A stretch of 64,000 bases of DNA, taken from positions 682,001-746,000 of the forward strand of contig BROI01000012.1 in NCBI GenBank assembly GCA_027923505.1, written 5' to 3'. The position numbers were made by a program, and so were the translations under genes. The stretch is from Mayamaea pseudoterrestris (lineage: Eukaryota; Bacillariophyta; Bacillariophyceae; Sellaphorales; Sellaphoraceae). Below are positions 48,943-61,408 of the stretch, in pieces. The stretch's first letter is position 1; every line of letters starts with the position of its first letter. The notes below the pieces were generated by a model. The model was not told where the DNA came from. It saw nothing but the letters and a program-made list of their open reading frames with translations, and made no database searches.

Positions 48943-49355
48943 TTTGTTGTATAGCAAGTTGACTGACTACTCTTCGGTCAGCGAGGAAGATTAGTGTGAT
49001 CGATCAAATCGAACTTCTTCCCATGATGCTCTCGGCGCGGCGCGGCGAGAATCATTCGTGTCGTAGCATCACCACCATGACGGACCGGTACTCGATAAGT
49101 CACGCACGTCACATTTTTCTTCCTTGGCACCTCACCATGGGAAACTTCCGTTCAAATTGGCTTCGCTTCAACAGTACAGTGAAGTTTCATTGTCTATTCT
49201 TTCGACTGATAAGCAGATTTCAGAATCTTTTGGAAAGGAATTGATCTACTGAGCATTACTTGACGGTCGACAAGCATTCACAACATTCACATACCGTCAT
49301 ACTTTCGCCACGAATAAGGAAAGCCAACGGCAATTTACTCCGGCAAAGCACAGTC
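48943..49355. other. divergent intergenic region
   Basis: 413 bp between the PhoD-like and SAP-like genes. The downstream frame is open from 49260 but lacks an ATG before 49356. Contains GACCGGTACTCG near 49082. No gene. Confidence 0.45.
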
Positions 49356-49913
49356 ATGACAAACTATAAGAACAAAATATGCGTGCTATCTTTAATGGTT
49401 CTGATTCTGTCTCGTGCTGCAGACTCGTTTCTTCCACTACAAGCCGCAAGGCGGTCAGCAACAGTCGCGCCGTCATGGTCTGTCACACTTGCCAATCCTT
49501 TGACGACAATGTACGAATCGAAATCAACCAATGACGCAACGACTGATGAATCTTCCGAAAGCAGCGCCAAGTCTCGTGTAGAGCGAATCAAGGAGGAATT
49601 GACGAAGGCGAATGGCATGAAGGTTGGCGAAATGAAAAAGGAACTGGAGGCACGAGGCATTTCGACGCGATCTTTTTTCGAAAAGATCGAGTTTGTTAGA
49701 GCCTATGCGGAAGCAATTGTGGACAATGTTTCCAACAGTCGGGCCAGTGCTGCTGGATCATCCTCCAGCAGTAAGAATAACAGTAAACAGTCGGCGTCGC
49801 GGCCAGATGAACCGTTTGACCCGTCCTATCGCGACGTTTCAACGCAAAAGTTCAATGCTCGAGATCCACGACTACTGTCTGGCGTTGTCATTGACGTTAC
49901 GCCAAGGCGATAA
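49356..49913 (+). CDS. plastid-targeted protein with a SAP/HeH-like motif
   Basis: 185 residues from ATG 49356, chosen because it starts a signal peptide (NKICVLSLMVLILSRAADS) cleaved before FLPLQAARR, an ASAFAP-like plastid site. After an acidic Ser/Thr-rich part there is a helix-extension-helix motif at about 80-120: LTKANGMKVGEMKKELEARG then ISTRSFFEKIEFVRAYAEAI, of the SAP type that binds DNA or proteins. A Ser/Lys-rich linker leads to a C-terminal FDPSYRDVSTQKFNARDPRL. Similar small SAP-like plastid proteins occur in diatoms, mostly unstudied; nucleoid binding is a reasonable guess only. Confidence 0.7.
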   Translation: MTNYKNKICVLSLMVLILSRAADSFLPLQAARRSATVAPSWSVTLANPLTTMYESKSTNDATTDESSESSAKSRVERIKEELTKANGMKVGEMKKELEARGISTRSFFEKIEFVRAYAEAIVDNVSNSRASAAGSSSSSKNNSKQSASRPDEPFDPSYRDVSTQKFNARDPRLLSGVVIDVTPRR

Positions 49914-50291
49914 CGACAGTTTCTAAATTATAACAGATGGAACATGCGAGAAAGGTTTGGCCATACAAAAGCTCAGAAAATGGTTGGAAAGGTATGCACA
50001 CCCGTAGTGTATGTCATGCAGATTTGATAGGGGCTGCATCCAACCATCTAGGCTGATGCATTCTAAATTTATCTGTGCTAGCAATACCCCTACCCCTCCC
50101 TGGTAACACTGGAACCATTAGTATGCTTCTCAACTTGTCCATAGGCAAGGTAGCCTTAGTTCAGTGCTTTTCAAGTGCCATGATCTCAGCACTCTTTCAA
50201 ATTGGCTGGAGCATGGATCTCCTCTTTGTCTTTTCCTTGTTCTTTGAATGCATTGTATTTCGAAACAATGGAATGAACATATTTTTGGTAG
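49914..50291. other. intergenic region left of the satellite
   Basis: 378 bp of apparently unique sequence after the plastid SAP-like gene. No gene recognised. Confidence 0.45.
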
Positions 50292-50345
50292 GATATATTA
50301 TCCGGACATGCTTCACGACATAAATTGGCATTCTGCCACTGCGAT
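50292..50345 (+). repeat. outer flanking repeat, left copy
   Basis: Shares the ordered words ATATT, ACATGCTTCAC, ACAT/ATTAATTG-like, GGCA, CTGCCACTG/CTGGCACTG and AGATGA with 61905-61965 in the same orientation. Together the two copies bracket the whole satellite block. Confidence 0.45.
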
Positions 50346-50399
50346 GCAGATGACGTAAGGCTTTGGGTGCCCCCCACAAACAACTGAGGCTACACGTGA

Positions 50400-50596
50400 G
50401 CTGTGAATGATTGTTATGCACCAATCTCACTGCATACATGTCCCCAAGCATAGCTGAAGCCAAAATCATGGAGCAAGACTTTTGGGGTAGTCTATGAAGG
50501 CCACACACTGGTTCCTGTGTGAACACTGCCCTTCCAGACAATTGATGCTACACATGAGCTGTGAATGATTGATCTGCACAAATCTCACCGCATACC
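50400..50596. repeat. inner flanking repeats, left side (about 174-bp family)
   Basis: One full and one partial copy of a repeat with the words GAGCTGTGAATGATTG, CACCAATCTCAC, ATACATGTCCCCAAGCATAG and AGGCCACACACTG, shared with three copies to the right of the array. The partial copy passes directly into the first 169-bp unit at 50597. Confidence 0.7.
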
Positions 50597-53500
50597 CCAG
50601 CCAAGCCTTCCAACTTGTAGCGCAGCTGGAATAATGATGTTGGCCCCATTCTGGTGTAATTTGGGCACCTACAGGTCCTGCTGTAGGCGTGTTTGAATGT
50701 CATGTCATCTGCGGGCTGAGACTGGTGACAAGTTGTCACCAAATACATTGCCATCCCCTGAGACACCAGCAAAGCCTACCATCTTGTAGAGCAGACGGAA
50801 TAATGATGTTGGCACCATTCTGGTGTATTTTGGGCACCTACAGGGCCTGCTGTAGGGGGGTTTGAATGTCACGGCATCTGCGGGCTGAGACTGGTGACAA
50901 GTTGTCACCAAATACATTGCCATCCCCTGAGACACCAACCAAGCCTACCAACTTGTAGCGCAGCTAGACAAATGATGTTGGCACCATTCTGGTGTATTTT
51001 GGGCACCTACAGGGCCTGCTGTAGGTGTGTTTGAATGTCACGGCATCTGCGGGCTGAGACTGGTGACAAGTTGTCACCAAATACATTGCCAACCCCTGAG
51101 ACACCAGCCAAGCCTACCATCTTGTAGCGCAGCCTGAATAATGATGTTGGCACCATTCTGGTGTATTTTGGGCACCTACAGGGTTTGCTGTAGGGGCATT
51201 GGAATGTCACGGCATCTGCAGGCTGAGACTGGTGACAAGTTGTCACCAAATATATTGCCATCCCCTGAGACACCAGCCAAAACTACCATCTTGTAGCGCA
51301 ACCTGAATAGTGATGTTGGCACCATTCTGGTGTATTTTGGGCACCTACAGGGCTTGCTGTAGGGGCGTTTGAATGTCACAGCATCTGTGGGCTGAGACTG
51401 GTGACAAGTTGTCACCAAATACATTGCCATCCCCTGAGACACCAACCAAGCCTACCATCTTGTAGCGCAGCCTGAATAATGATGTTGGCACCATTCTGGT
51501 GTATTTTGGGCACCTACAGGGCTTGCTGAAGGTGTGTCTGAATGTCACGGCATCTGCGGGCTGAGACTGGTGACAAGTTGTCACCAAACACATTGCCATC
51601 CCCTGAGACACCAGCCAAGCCTACCATCCTGTAGCGCAGTCTGAATGATGATGTTGGCACCATTCTGGTGTATTTTGGACACCTACAGGGCTTGCTGTAG
51701 GTGTGTTTGCATCTGCAGGCTGAGACTGGTGACAAGTTGTCACCAAATACATTGCCATCCCCTGAGACACCAACCAAGCCTACCATCTTGTAGCGCAGCC
51801 TGAATAATGATGTTGGCACCATTCTGGTGTATTTTGGGCACCTACAGGGTTTGCTGTAGGGGCATTGGAAAGTCACGGCATCTGCAGGCTGAGACTGGTG
51901 ACAAGTTGTCACCAAATTCATTGTCATCCCCTGCGACACCAGCCAAGCCTACCATCTTGTAGCGCAGCCTGAATAATGATGTTGGCACCATTCTGGTGTA
52001 TTTTGGGCACGTACAGGGCTTGCTGTAGGGGCGTTTGAAAGTCACGGCATCTGTGGGCTGAGACTGCTGACAAGTTGTCACCAAATATATTGCCATCCCC
52101 TGAGACACCAGCCAAGCCAACCATCTTGTAGCGCAGCCTGAATAATGATGTTGGCACCATTCTGGTGTATTTTGGGCACATACAGGGCTTGCTGTAGGGG
52201 CGTTTGAATGTCATGGCATCTATGGGCTGAGATTGGTGACAAGTTGTCACCAAATACATTGCCATCCCCTGAGACATCAGCCAAGCCTACCAATCTTGTA
52301 GCGCAGCATGAATAATGATGCTGGCACCATTCTGGTGTATTTTGGGCACCTAGTACAGGGCCTGCTGTAGGGGGTTTGAATGTCACGGCATCTGCGGGCT
52401 GAGACTGGTAACAAGTTGTCACCAAATACATTGCCATCCCCTGAGACACCAGCCAAGCCTACCATCTTGTAGCACAGCCTGAATAATGATGTTGGCACCA
52501 TTCTGGTGTATTTTGGGCACATACAGGGCTTGCTTTAGGGGCGTTTGAATGTCACGGCATCTGTGGGCTGACATTGGTGACAAGTTATCACCAAATATAT
52601 TGCCATCCCCTGAGACAGCAGCCAAAACTACCATCTTGTAGCGCAGCCTGAATAATGATGTTGGCACCATTCTGGTGTATATTGGGCACCTACAGGGCTT
52701 GCTGCAGGGGCGTTTGAATGTCACAGCATCTGTGGGCTGAGATTTGGTGACAAGTTGTCACCAAATATATTGCCATCCCCTGACACAACAGCCAAGCCTA
52801 CCATCTTGAAGTGCAGCCTGTATAATGATGTTGGCACCATTCTGGTGTATTTTGGGCACCTACAGGGCCTGCTGTAGGGGGGTTTGAATGTCACGGCATC
52901 TGCGGGCTGAGACTGGTGACAAGTTGTCACCAAATACACTGTCATTCCCTGAGACACCCGCCAAGCTTACCAAATTGTAGTGTAGCCCGAATAATGATGT
53001 TGGCACCATTCTGGTGTATTTTGGGCACCTACAGGGCCTGCTGTAGGGGGGTTTGAATGTCATGGCATCTGTGGGCTGAGACTGGTGACAAGTTGTCACC
53101 AAATACATTGCCATCCCCTGAGACACCAGCCAAGCCAACCATCTTGTAGCGCAGCCTGAATAATGATGTTGGCACCATTCTGGTGTAAATTGGGCACCTA
53201 CAGGGCTTGCTGTAGGTGCATTTGAAAATCACGGCATCTATGGGCTGAGACTGGTGACAAGTTGTCACCAAATGCATTGCCATCCCCTGAGACACCAGCC
53301 AAGCCTACCATCTTGTAGCGCAGCCTGAATAATGATGGTGACACCATTCTGGTGTAAATTGGGCACGTACAGGGCTTGCTGTAGGGGGGTTTGAATGTCA
53401 TGGCATCTGTGGGCTGAGACTGGTGACAAGTTGTCACCAAATACATTGCCATCCCCTGAGACACCAGCCAAGCCAACCATCTTGTAGCGCAGCCTGAATA

Positions 53501-56500
53501 ATGATGTTGGCACCATTCTGGTGTAAATTGGGCACCTACAGGGCTTGCTGTAGGTGCATTTGAAAGTCACGGCATCTATGGGCTGAGACTGGTGACAAGT
53601 TGTCACCAAATACATTGCCATCCCCTGAGACACCAGCCAAGCCTACCATCTTGTAGCGCAGCCTGAATAATGATGTTGGCACCATTCTGGTGTATTTTGG
53701 GCACGTACAGGGCTTGCTGTAGGGGCGTTTGAATGTCACGGCATCTGTGGGCTGACATTGGTGACAAGTTATCACCAAATATATTGCCATCCCCTGAGAC
53801 ACCAGCCAAAACTACCATCTTGTAGCGCAGCCTGAATAGTGATGTTGGCACCATTCTGGTGTATTTTGGGCACCTACAGGGCTTGCTGTAGGGGCGTTTG
53901 AATGTCACAGCATCTGTGGGCTGAGATTGCTGACAAGCTGTCACCAAATATATTGCCATCCCCTGAGACACCAGCCAAGCCCACCATCTTGTAGCTCAGT
54001 CTGAATAATGATGTTGGCACCATTCTGGTGTAAATTGGGCACGTACAGGGCTTGCTGTAGGGGCGTTTGAATGTCACGGCATCTGTGGGCTGAGATTGGT
54101 GACAAGTTGTCACCAAATATATTGCCATCCCCTGAGACACCAGCCAAGCCAACCATCTTGTAGCGCAGCCTGAATAATGATGTTGGCACCATTCTGGTGT
54201 ATTTTGGGCACCTACAGGGCTTGCTGTAGGTGCATTTGAAAGTCACGGCATCTATGGGCTGAGACTGGTGACAAGTTGTCACCAAATACATTGCCATCCC
54301 CTGAGACACCAGCCAAGCCTACCATCTTGTAGCGCAGCCTGAATAAAGATGTTGGCACCATTCTGGTGTATTTTGGGCACCTACAGGGCCTGCTGTAGGG
54401 GCGCTGAGACTGGTGACAAGTTGTCACCAAATACATTGCCATCCCCTGAGACACCAGCCAAGCCTACCATCTTGTAGCGCAGCCTGAATAAAGATGTTGG
54501 CACCATTCTGGTGTATTTTGGGCACCTACAGGGCCTGCTGTAGGGGCGTTTGAATGTCACGGCATCTGCGGGCTGAGACTGGTGACAAGTTGTCACCAAA
54601 TACATTGCCATCCCCTGAGACACCAGCCAAGCCTACCATCTTGTAGCGCAGCCTGAATAATGATGTTGGCACCATTCTGGTGTATTTTGGGCACCTACAG
54701 GGCTTGCTGTAGGGGTGTTTGAATGTCACGGCATCTGTGGGCTGAGATTGGTGACAAGTTGTCACCAAATACATTGCCATCCCCTGAGACACCAGCCAAG
54801 CCTACCATCTTGTAGCGCAGCCTAAATAATGATGTTGGCACCATTCTGGTGTAAATTGGGCACCTACAGGGCTTGCTGTAGGGGCGTTTGAAAGTCACGG
54901 CATCTGTGGGCTGAGACTGGTGACAAGTTGTCACCAAATACATTGCCATCCCCTGAGACACCAGCCAAGCCTACCATCTTGTAGCGCAGCCTGAATAATG
55001 ATGTTGGCACCATTCTGGTGTATTTTGGGCACCTACAGGGCTTGCTGTAGGTGCGTTTGAATGTCATGGCATCTGTGGGCTGAGACTGGTGACAAGTTGT
55101 CACCAAATACATTGCCATCCCCTGAGACACCAGCCAAGCCTACCATCTTGTAGCGCAGCCTGAATAATGATGTTGGCACCATTCTGGTGTAAATTGGGCA
55201 CCTACAGGGCTTGCTGTAGGTGCATTTGAAATACATTCCCGCAGCATCTATTTGTAGGCCTGAATTGATGTTGGACATTCTGGTGTGACAAGGTGTTGTC
55301 ACCAAATATATTGCCATCCCCTGAGACACCAGCCAAGCCTACCATCTTGTAGCGCAGCCTGAATAGTGATGTTGGCACCATTCTGGTGTATTTTGGGCAC
55401 CTACAGGGCTTGCTGTAGGGGCGTTTGAATGTCACAGCATCTGTGGGCTGAGATTGGTGACAAGTTGTCACCAAATATATTGCCATCCCCTGAGACACCA
55501 GCCAAGCCTACCATCTTGTAGCGCAGCCTGAATAATGATGTTGGCACCATTCTGGTGTATTTTGGGCACCTACAGGGCTTGCTGTAGGTGCGTTTGAATG
55601 TCACGGCATCTGCGGGCTGAGACTGGTGACAAGTTGTCACCAAATACATTGCCATCCCCTGAGACACCAGCCAAGCCTACCATCTTGTAGCTGTATGATG
55701 TTGGCACCGATGTTGGCGCCATTCTGGTGTATTTTGGGCACCTACAGGGCTTGCTGTAGGTGTAGGCATCTGGGGGCTGAGACTGGTGACAAGTTGTCAC
55801 CAAATACATTGCCATCCCCTGAGACACCAGCCAAGCCTACCATCTTGTAGCGCAGCCTGAATAATGATGTTGGCACCATTCTGGTGTATTTTGGGCACCT
55901 ACAGGGCTTGCTGTGGGGTGTTTGAATGTCATGGCATCTGTTCAAGTTGTCACTCTTGCCATCTGGTGTGGCGCAGTGAGAGATCTGGTGTACAAGTTGT
56001 CATCTGCAAATCACCAAATACATTGCCATCCCCTGAGACACCAGCCAAGCCTACCATCTTGTAGCGCAGCCTGAATAATGATGTTGGCACCATTCTGGTG
56101 TATTTTGGGCACCTACAGGGCTTGCTGTAGGGGCATTTGAATGTCACGGCATCTGTGGGCTGAGACTGGTGACAAGTTGTCACCAAATACATTGCCATCC
56201 CCTGAGACACCAGCCAAGCCTACCATCTTGTAGCGCAGCCTGAATAATGATGTTGGCACCATTCTGGTGTATTTTGGGCACCTACAGGGCTCTGTAGGTG
56301 TGGGTTTGAATGTCACGGCATCTGTGGGCGTTGCACTGTACAAGTTGTCCTAAATACACTGCCATTCCCTGAGACACCAGCCAAGCTTGCGAATAATGAT
56401 GTTGGCACCATTCTGGTGTATTTTGGGCACCTACAGGGCCTGCTGTAGGGGGGTTTGAATGTCATGGCATCTGCGGGCTGAGACTGGTGACAAGTTGTCA

Positions 56501-59500
56501 CCAAATACATTGCCATCCCCTGAGACACCAGCCAAGCCAACCATCTTGTAGCGCAGACGGAATAATGATGTTGGCACCATTCTGGTGTAAATTGGGCACC
56601 TACAGGGCTTGCTGTAGGTGCATTTGAAAGTCACGGCATCTATGGGCTGAGACTGGTGACAAGTTGTCACCAAATGCATTGCCATCCCCTGAGACACCAG
56701 CCAAGCCTACCATCTTGTAGCGCAGCCTGAATAATGATGGTGACACCATTCTGGTGTAAATTGGGCACGTACAGGGCTTGCTGTAGGGGGGTTTGAATGT
56801 CATGGCATCTGTGGGCTGAGACTGGTGACAAGTTGTCACCAAATACATTGCCATCCCCTGAGACACCAGCCAAGCCAACCATCTTGTAGCGCAGCCTGAA
56901 TAATGATGTTGGCACCATTCTGGTGTAAATTGGGCACCTACAGGGCTTGCTGTAGGTGCATTTGAAAGTCACGGCATCTATGGGCTGAGACTGGTGACAA
57001 GTTGTCACCAAATACATTGCCATCCCCTGAGACACCAGCCAAGCCTACCATCTTGTAGCGCAGCCTGAATAATGATGTTGGCACCATTCTGGTGTATTTT
57101 GGGCACGTACAGGGCTTGCTGTAGGGGCGTTTGAATGTCACGGCATCTGTGGGCTGACATTGGTGACAAGTTATCACCAAATATATTGCCATCCCCTGAG
57201 ACACCAGCCAAAACTACCATCTTGTAGCGCAGCCTGAATAGTGATGTTGGCACCATTCTGGTGTATTTTGGGCACCTACAGGGCTTGCTGTAGGGGCGTT
57301 TGAATGTCACAGCATCTGTGGGCTGAGATTGCTGACAAGTTGTCACCAAATATATTGCCATCCCCTGAGACACCAGCCAAGCCCACCATCTTGTAGCTCA
57401 GTCTGAATAATGATGGTGACACCATTCTGGTGTAAATTGGGCACGTACAGGGCTTGCTGTAGGGGCGTTTGAATGTCACGGCATCTGTGGGCTGAGATTG
57501 GTGACAAGTTGTCACCAAATATATTGCCATCCCCTGAGACACCAGCCAAGCCAACCATCTTGTAGCGCAGCCTGAATAATGATGTTGGCACCATTCTGGT
57601 GTATTTTGGGCACCTACAGGGCTTGCTGTAGGTGCATTTGAAAGTCACGGCATCTATGGGCTGAGACTGGTGACAAGTTGTCACCAAATACATTGCCATC
57701 CCCTGAGACACCAGCCAAGCCTACCATCTTGTAGCGCAGCCTGAATAATGATGTTGGCACCATTCTGGTGTATTTTGGGCACCTACAGGGCCTGCTGTAG
57801 GGGCGTTTGAATGTCACAACATCTGTGGGCTGAGACTGCTGACAAGTTGTCACCAAATACATTGCCATCCCCTGAGACACCAGCCAAGCCTACCATCTTG
57901 TAGCGCAGCCTCAATAATGATGTTGGCACCATTCTGGTGTATTTTGGGCACCTACAGGGCTTGCTGTAGGTATGTTTGAATGTCTCGGCATCTGTGGGCT
58001 AAGATTGGTGACAAGTTGTCACCAAACACATTGCCATCCCCTGAGACACCAGCCAAGCCTACCATCTTGTAGCGCAGCCTGAATAATGATGTTGGCACCA
58101 TTCTGGTGTAAATTGGGCACCTACAGGGCTTGCTGTAGGGGCGTTTGAAAGTCACGGCATCTGTGGGCTGAGACTGGTGACAAGTTGTCACCAAATACAT
58201 TGCCATCCCCTGAGACACCAGCCAAGCCTACCATCTTGTAGCGCAGCCTGAATAATGATGTTGGCACCATTCTGGTGTATTTTGGGCACCTACAGGGCTT
58301 GCTGTAGGTATGTTTGAATGTCTCGGCATCTGCGGGCTGAGACTGGTGACAAGTTGTCACCAAATACATTGCCATCCCCTGAGACACCTGCCTAGCCTAT
58401 CATCTTGTAGCGCAGCCTGAATAATGATGTTGGCACCATTCTGGTGTATTTTGGGCACATACAGGGATTGCTGTAGGGGCGTTTGAATGTCTTGGCATCT
58501 ATGGGCTGAGACTGGTGACAAGTTGTCACCAAATACATTGCCATCCCCTGAGACACCAGCCAAGCCTACCATCTTGTAGCGCAGCCTGAATAATGATGGT
58601 GGCACCATTCTGGTGTAAATTGGGCACGTACAGGGCTTGCTGTAGGGGCGTTTGAAAGTCACGGCATCTGCAGGCTGAGATTGGTGACAAGTTGTCACCA
58701 AATATATTGCCATCCCCTGAGACACCAGCCAAGCCTACCATCTTGTAGCGCAACCTGAATAATGATGTTGGCACAAATCTGGTGTATTTGGGCACCTACA
58801 GGGCTTGCTGTAGGTGCATTTGAATATCACGGCATCTATGGGCTGAGATTGGTGACAAGTTGTCACCAAATACATTGCCATCCCCTGAGACACCAGCCAA
58901 GCCTACCATCTTGTAGCGCAGTCTGAATAATGATGGTGACACCATTCTGGTGTATTTTGGGCACATACAGGGCTTGCTGTAGGGGCGTTTGAATGTCACG
59001 GCATCTGTGGGCTGAGATTGGTGACGAGTTGTCACCAAATATATTGCCATCCCCTGAGACACCAGCCAAGCCAACCATCTTGTAGCGCAGCCTGAATAAT
59101 GATGTTGGCACCATTCTGGTGTATTTTGGGCACGTACAGGGCTTGCTGTAGGTGCATTTGAATGTCTCGGCATCTGTGGGTGCTAAGATTGGTGACAAGT
59201 TGTCACCAAATACATTGCCATCCCCTGAGACACCAGCCAAGCCTACCATCTTGTAGCGCAGCCTGAATAATGATGTTGGCACCATTCTGGTGTAAATTGG
59301 GCACCTACAGGGCTTGCTGTAGGGGCGTTTGAATGTCACGGCATCTGTGGGCTGAGATTGGTGACAAGTTGTCACCAAATATATTGCCATCCCCTGAGAC
59401 ACCAGCCAAGCCTACCATCTTGTAGCGCAGCCTGAATAATGATGTTGGCACCATTCTGGTGTAAATTGGGCACGTACAGGGCTTGCTGTAGGGGCGTTTG

Positions 59501-61408
59501 AATGTCACGGCATCTGCGGGCTGAGACTGGTGACAAGTTGTCACCAAATACATTGCCATCCCCTGAGACACCAGCCAAGCCAACCATCTTGTAGCGCAGC
59601 CTGAATAATGATGTTGGCACCATTCTGGTGTATTTTGGGCACGTACAGGGCTTGCTGTAGGTGCATTTGAATGTCTCGGCATCTGTGGGCTAAGATTGGT
59701 GACAAGTTGTCACCAAACACATTGCCATCCCCTGAGACACCAGCCAAGCCTACCATCTTGTAGCGCAGCCTGAATAATGATGTTGGCACCATTCTGGTGT
59801 AAATTGGGCACCTACAGGGCTTGCTGTAGGGGCGTTTGAATGTCACGGCATCTGCGGGCTGAGACTGGTGACAAGTTGTCACCAAATACATTGCCATCCC
59901 CTGAGACACCAGCCAAGCCTATCATCTTGTAGCGCAGCCTGAATAATGATGTTGGCACCATTCTGGTGTATTTTGGGCACCTACAGGGCTTGCTGCAGGG
60001 GCGTTTGAATGTCACGGCATCTGCGGGCTGAGACTGGTGACAAGTTGTCACCAAATATATTGCCATCCCCTGAGACACCAGCCAAGCCTACCATCTTGTA
60101 GCGCAGCCTGAATAATGATGTTGGCACCATTCTGGTGTATTTTGGGCACATACAGGGATTGCTGTAGGGGCGTTTGAATGTCTTGGCATCTATGGGCTGA
60201 GACTGGTGACAAGTTGTCACCAAATACATTGCCATCCCCTGAGACACCAGCCAAGCCTACCATCTTGTAGCGCAGCCTGAATAATGATGGTGGCACCATT
60301 CTGGTGTAAATTGGGCACGTACAGGGCTTGCTGTAGGGGTGTTTGAAAGTCACGGCATCTGCAGGCTGAGATTGGTGACAAGTTGTCACCAAATATATTG
60401 CCATCCCCTGAGACACCAGCCAAGCCTACCATCTTGTAGCGCAACCTGAATAATGATGTTGGCACAAATCTGGTGTATTTGGGCACCTACAGGGCTTGCT
60501 GTAGGTGCATTTGAATATCACGGCATCTATGGGCTGAGATTGGTGACAAGTTGTCACCAAATACATTGCCATCCCCTGAGACACCAGCCAAGCCTACCAT
60601 CTTGTAGCGCAGTCTGAATAATGATGGTGACACCATTCTGGTGTATTTTGGGCACCTACAGGGCTTGCTGTAGGTGCATTTGAAAGTCACGGCATCTATG
60701 GGCTGAGACTGGTGACAAGTTGTCACCAAATACATTGCCATCCCCTGAGACACCAGCCAAGCCTACCATCTTGTAGCGCAGCCTGAATAATGATGTTGGC
60801 ACCATTCTGGTGTATTTTGGGCACCTACAGGGCCTGCTGTAGGGGGGTTTGAATGTCACGGCATCTGCGGGCTGAGACTGGTGACAAGTTGTCACCAAAT
60901 ACATTGCCATCCCCTGAGACACCAACCAAGCCTACCAACTTGTAGCGCAGCTAGACAAATAATGATGTTGGCACCATTCTGGTGTATTTTGGGCACATAC
61001 AGGGCTTGCTGTAGGGGCGTTTGAATGTCACGGCATCTGTGGGCTGAGATTGGTGACGAGTTGTCACCAAATATATTGCCATCCCCTGAGACACCAGCCA
61101 AGCCAACCATCTTGAAGCGCAGCCTGAATAATGATGTTGGCACCATTCTGGTGTAAATTGGGCACGTACAGGGCTTGCTGTAGGTGCATTTGAATATCAC
61201 GGCATCTATGGGCTGAGATTGGTGACAAGTTGTCACCAAATACATTGCCATCCCCTGAGACACCAGCCAAGCCTACCATCTTGTAGCGCAGTCTGAATAA
61301 TGATGGTGGCACCATTCTGGTGTAAATTGGGCACGTACAGGGCCTGCTGTAGGGGGGTTTGAATGTCACGGCATCTGCGGGCCAAGACTGGTGAGAACGT
61401 CTCACCAG
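50597..61408. repeat. 169-bp tandem satellite, about 64 copies
   Basis: Consecutive copies are spaced 169 bp (for example boundaries at 54623, 54792, 54961, 55130). Each unit runs CCAGCCAAGCCTACCATC, TTGTAGCGCAGCCTGAATAA, TGATGTTGGCACC and so on, and contains three dyads: CACCA-TTC-TGGTG, CCTACAG-(6)-CTGTAGG and GGTGACAA-G-TTGTCACC (10-bp arms where the flanks are TT and AA). Copies differ by a few percent, edges are more diverged, and 55.2-56.4 kb contains scrambled or truncated units. The unit is not a multiple of three and one minus-strand frame stops inside the second dyad, so frames of about 88 codons recur without being convincing genes. Function unknown; centromeric, heterochromatic or transcribed satellite are all possible. 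Confidence 0.95.

Noticed and set aside
50597-61408. Many 80-125-codon minus-strand frames in the satellite
   Set aside because: They overlap one another in different frames, repeat every 169 bp (not a multiple of three) and stop inside the second dyad of most units; there is no sign of a real gene.
50597-61408. CRISPR array
   Set aside because: The repeats are 169 bp and contiguous without unique spacers, in a eukaryotic context, with no cas genes.
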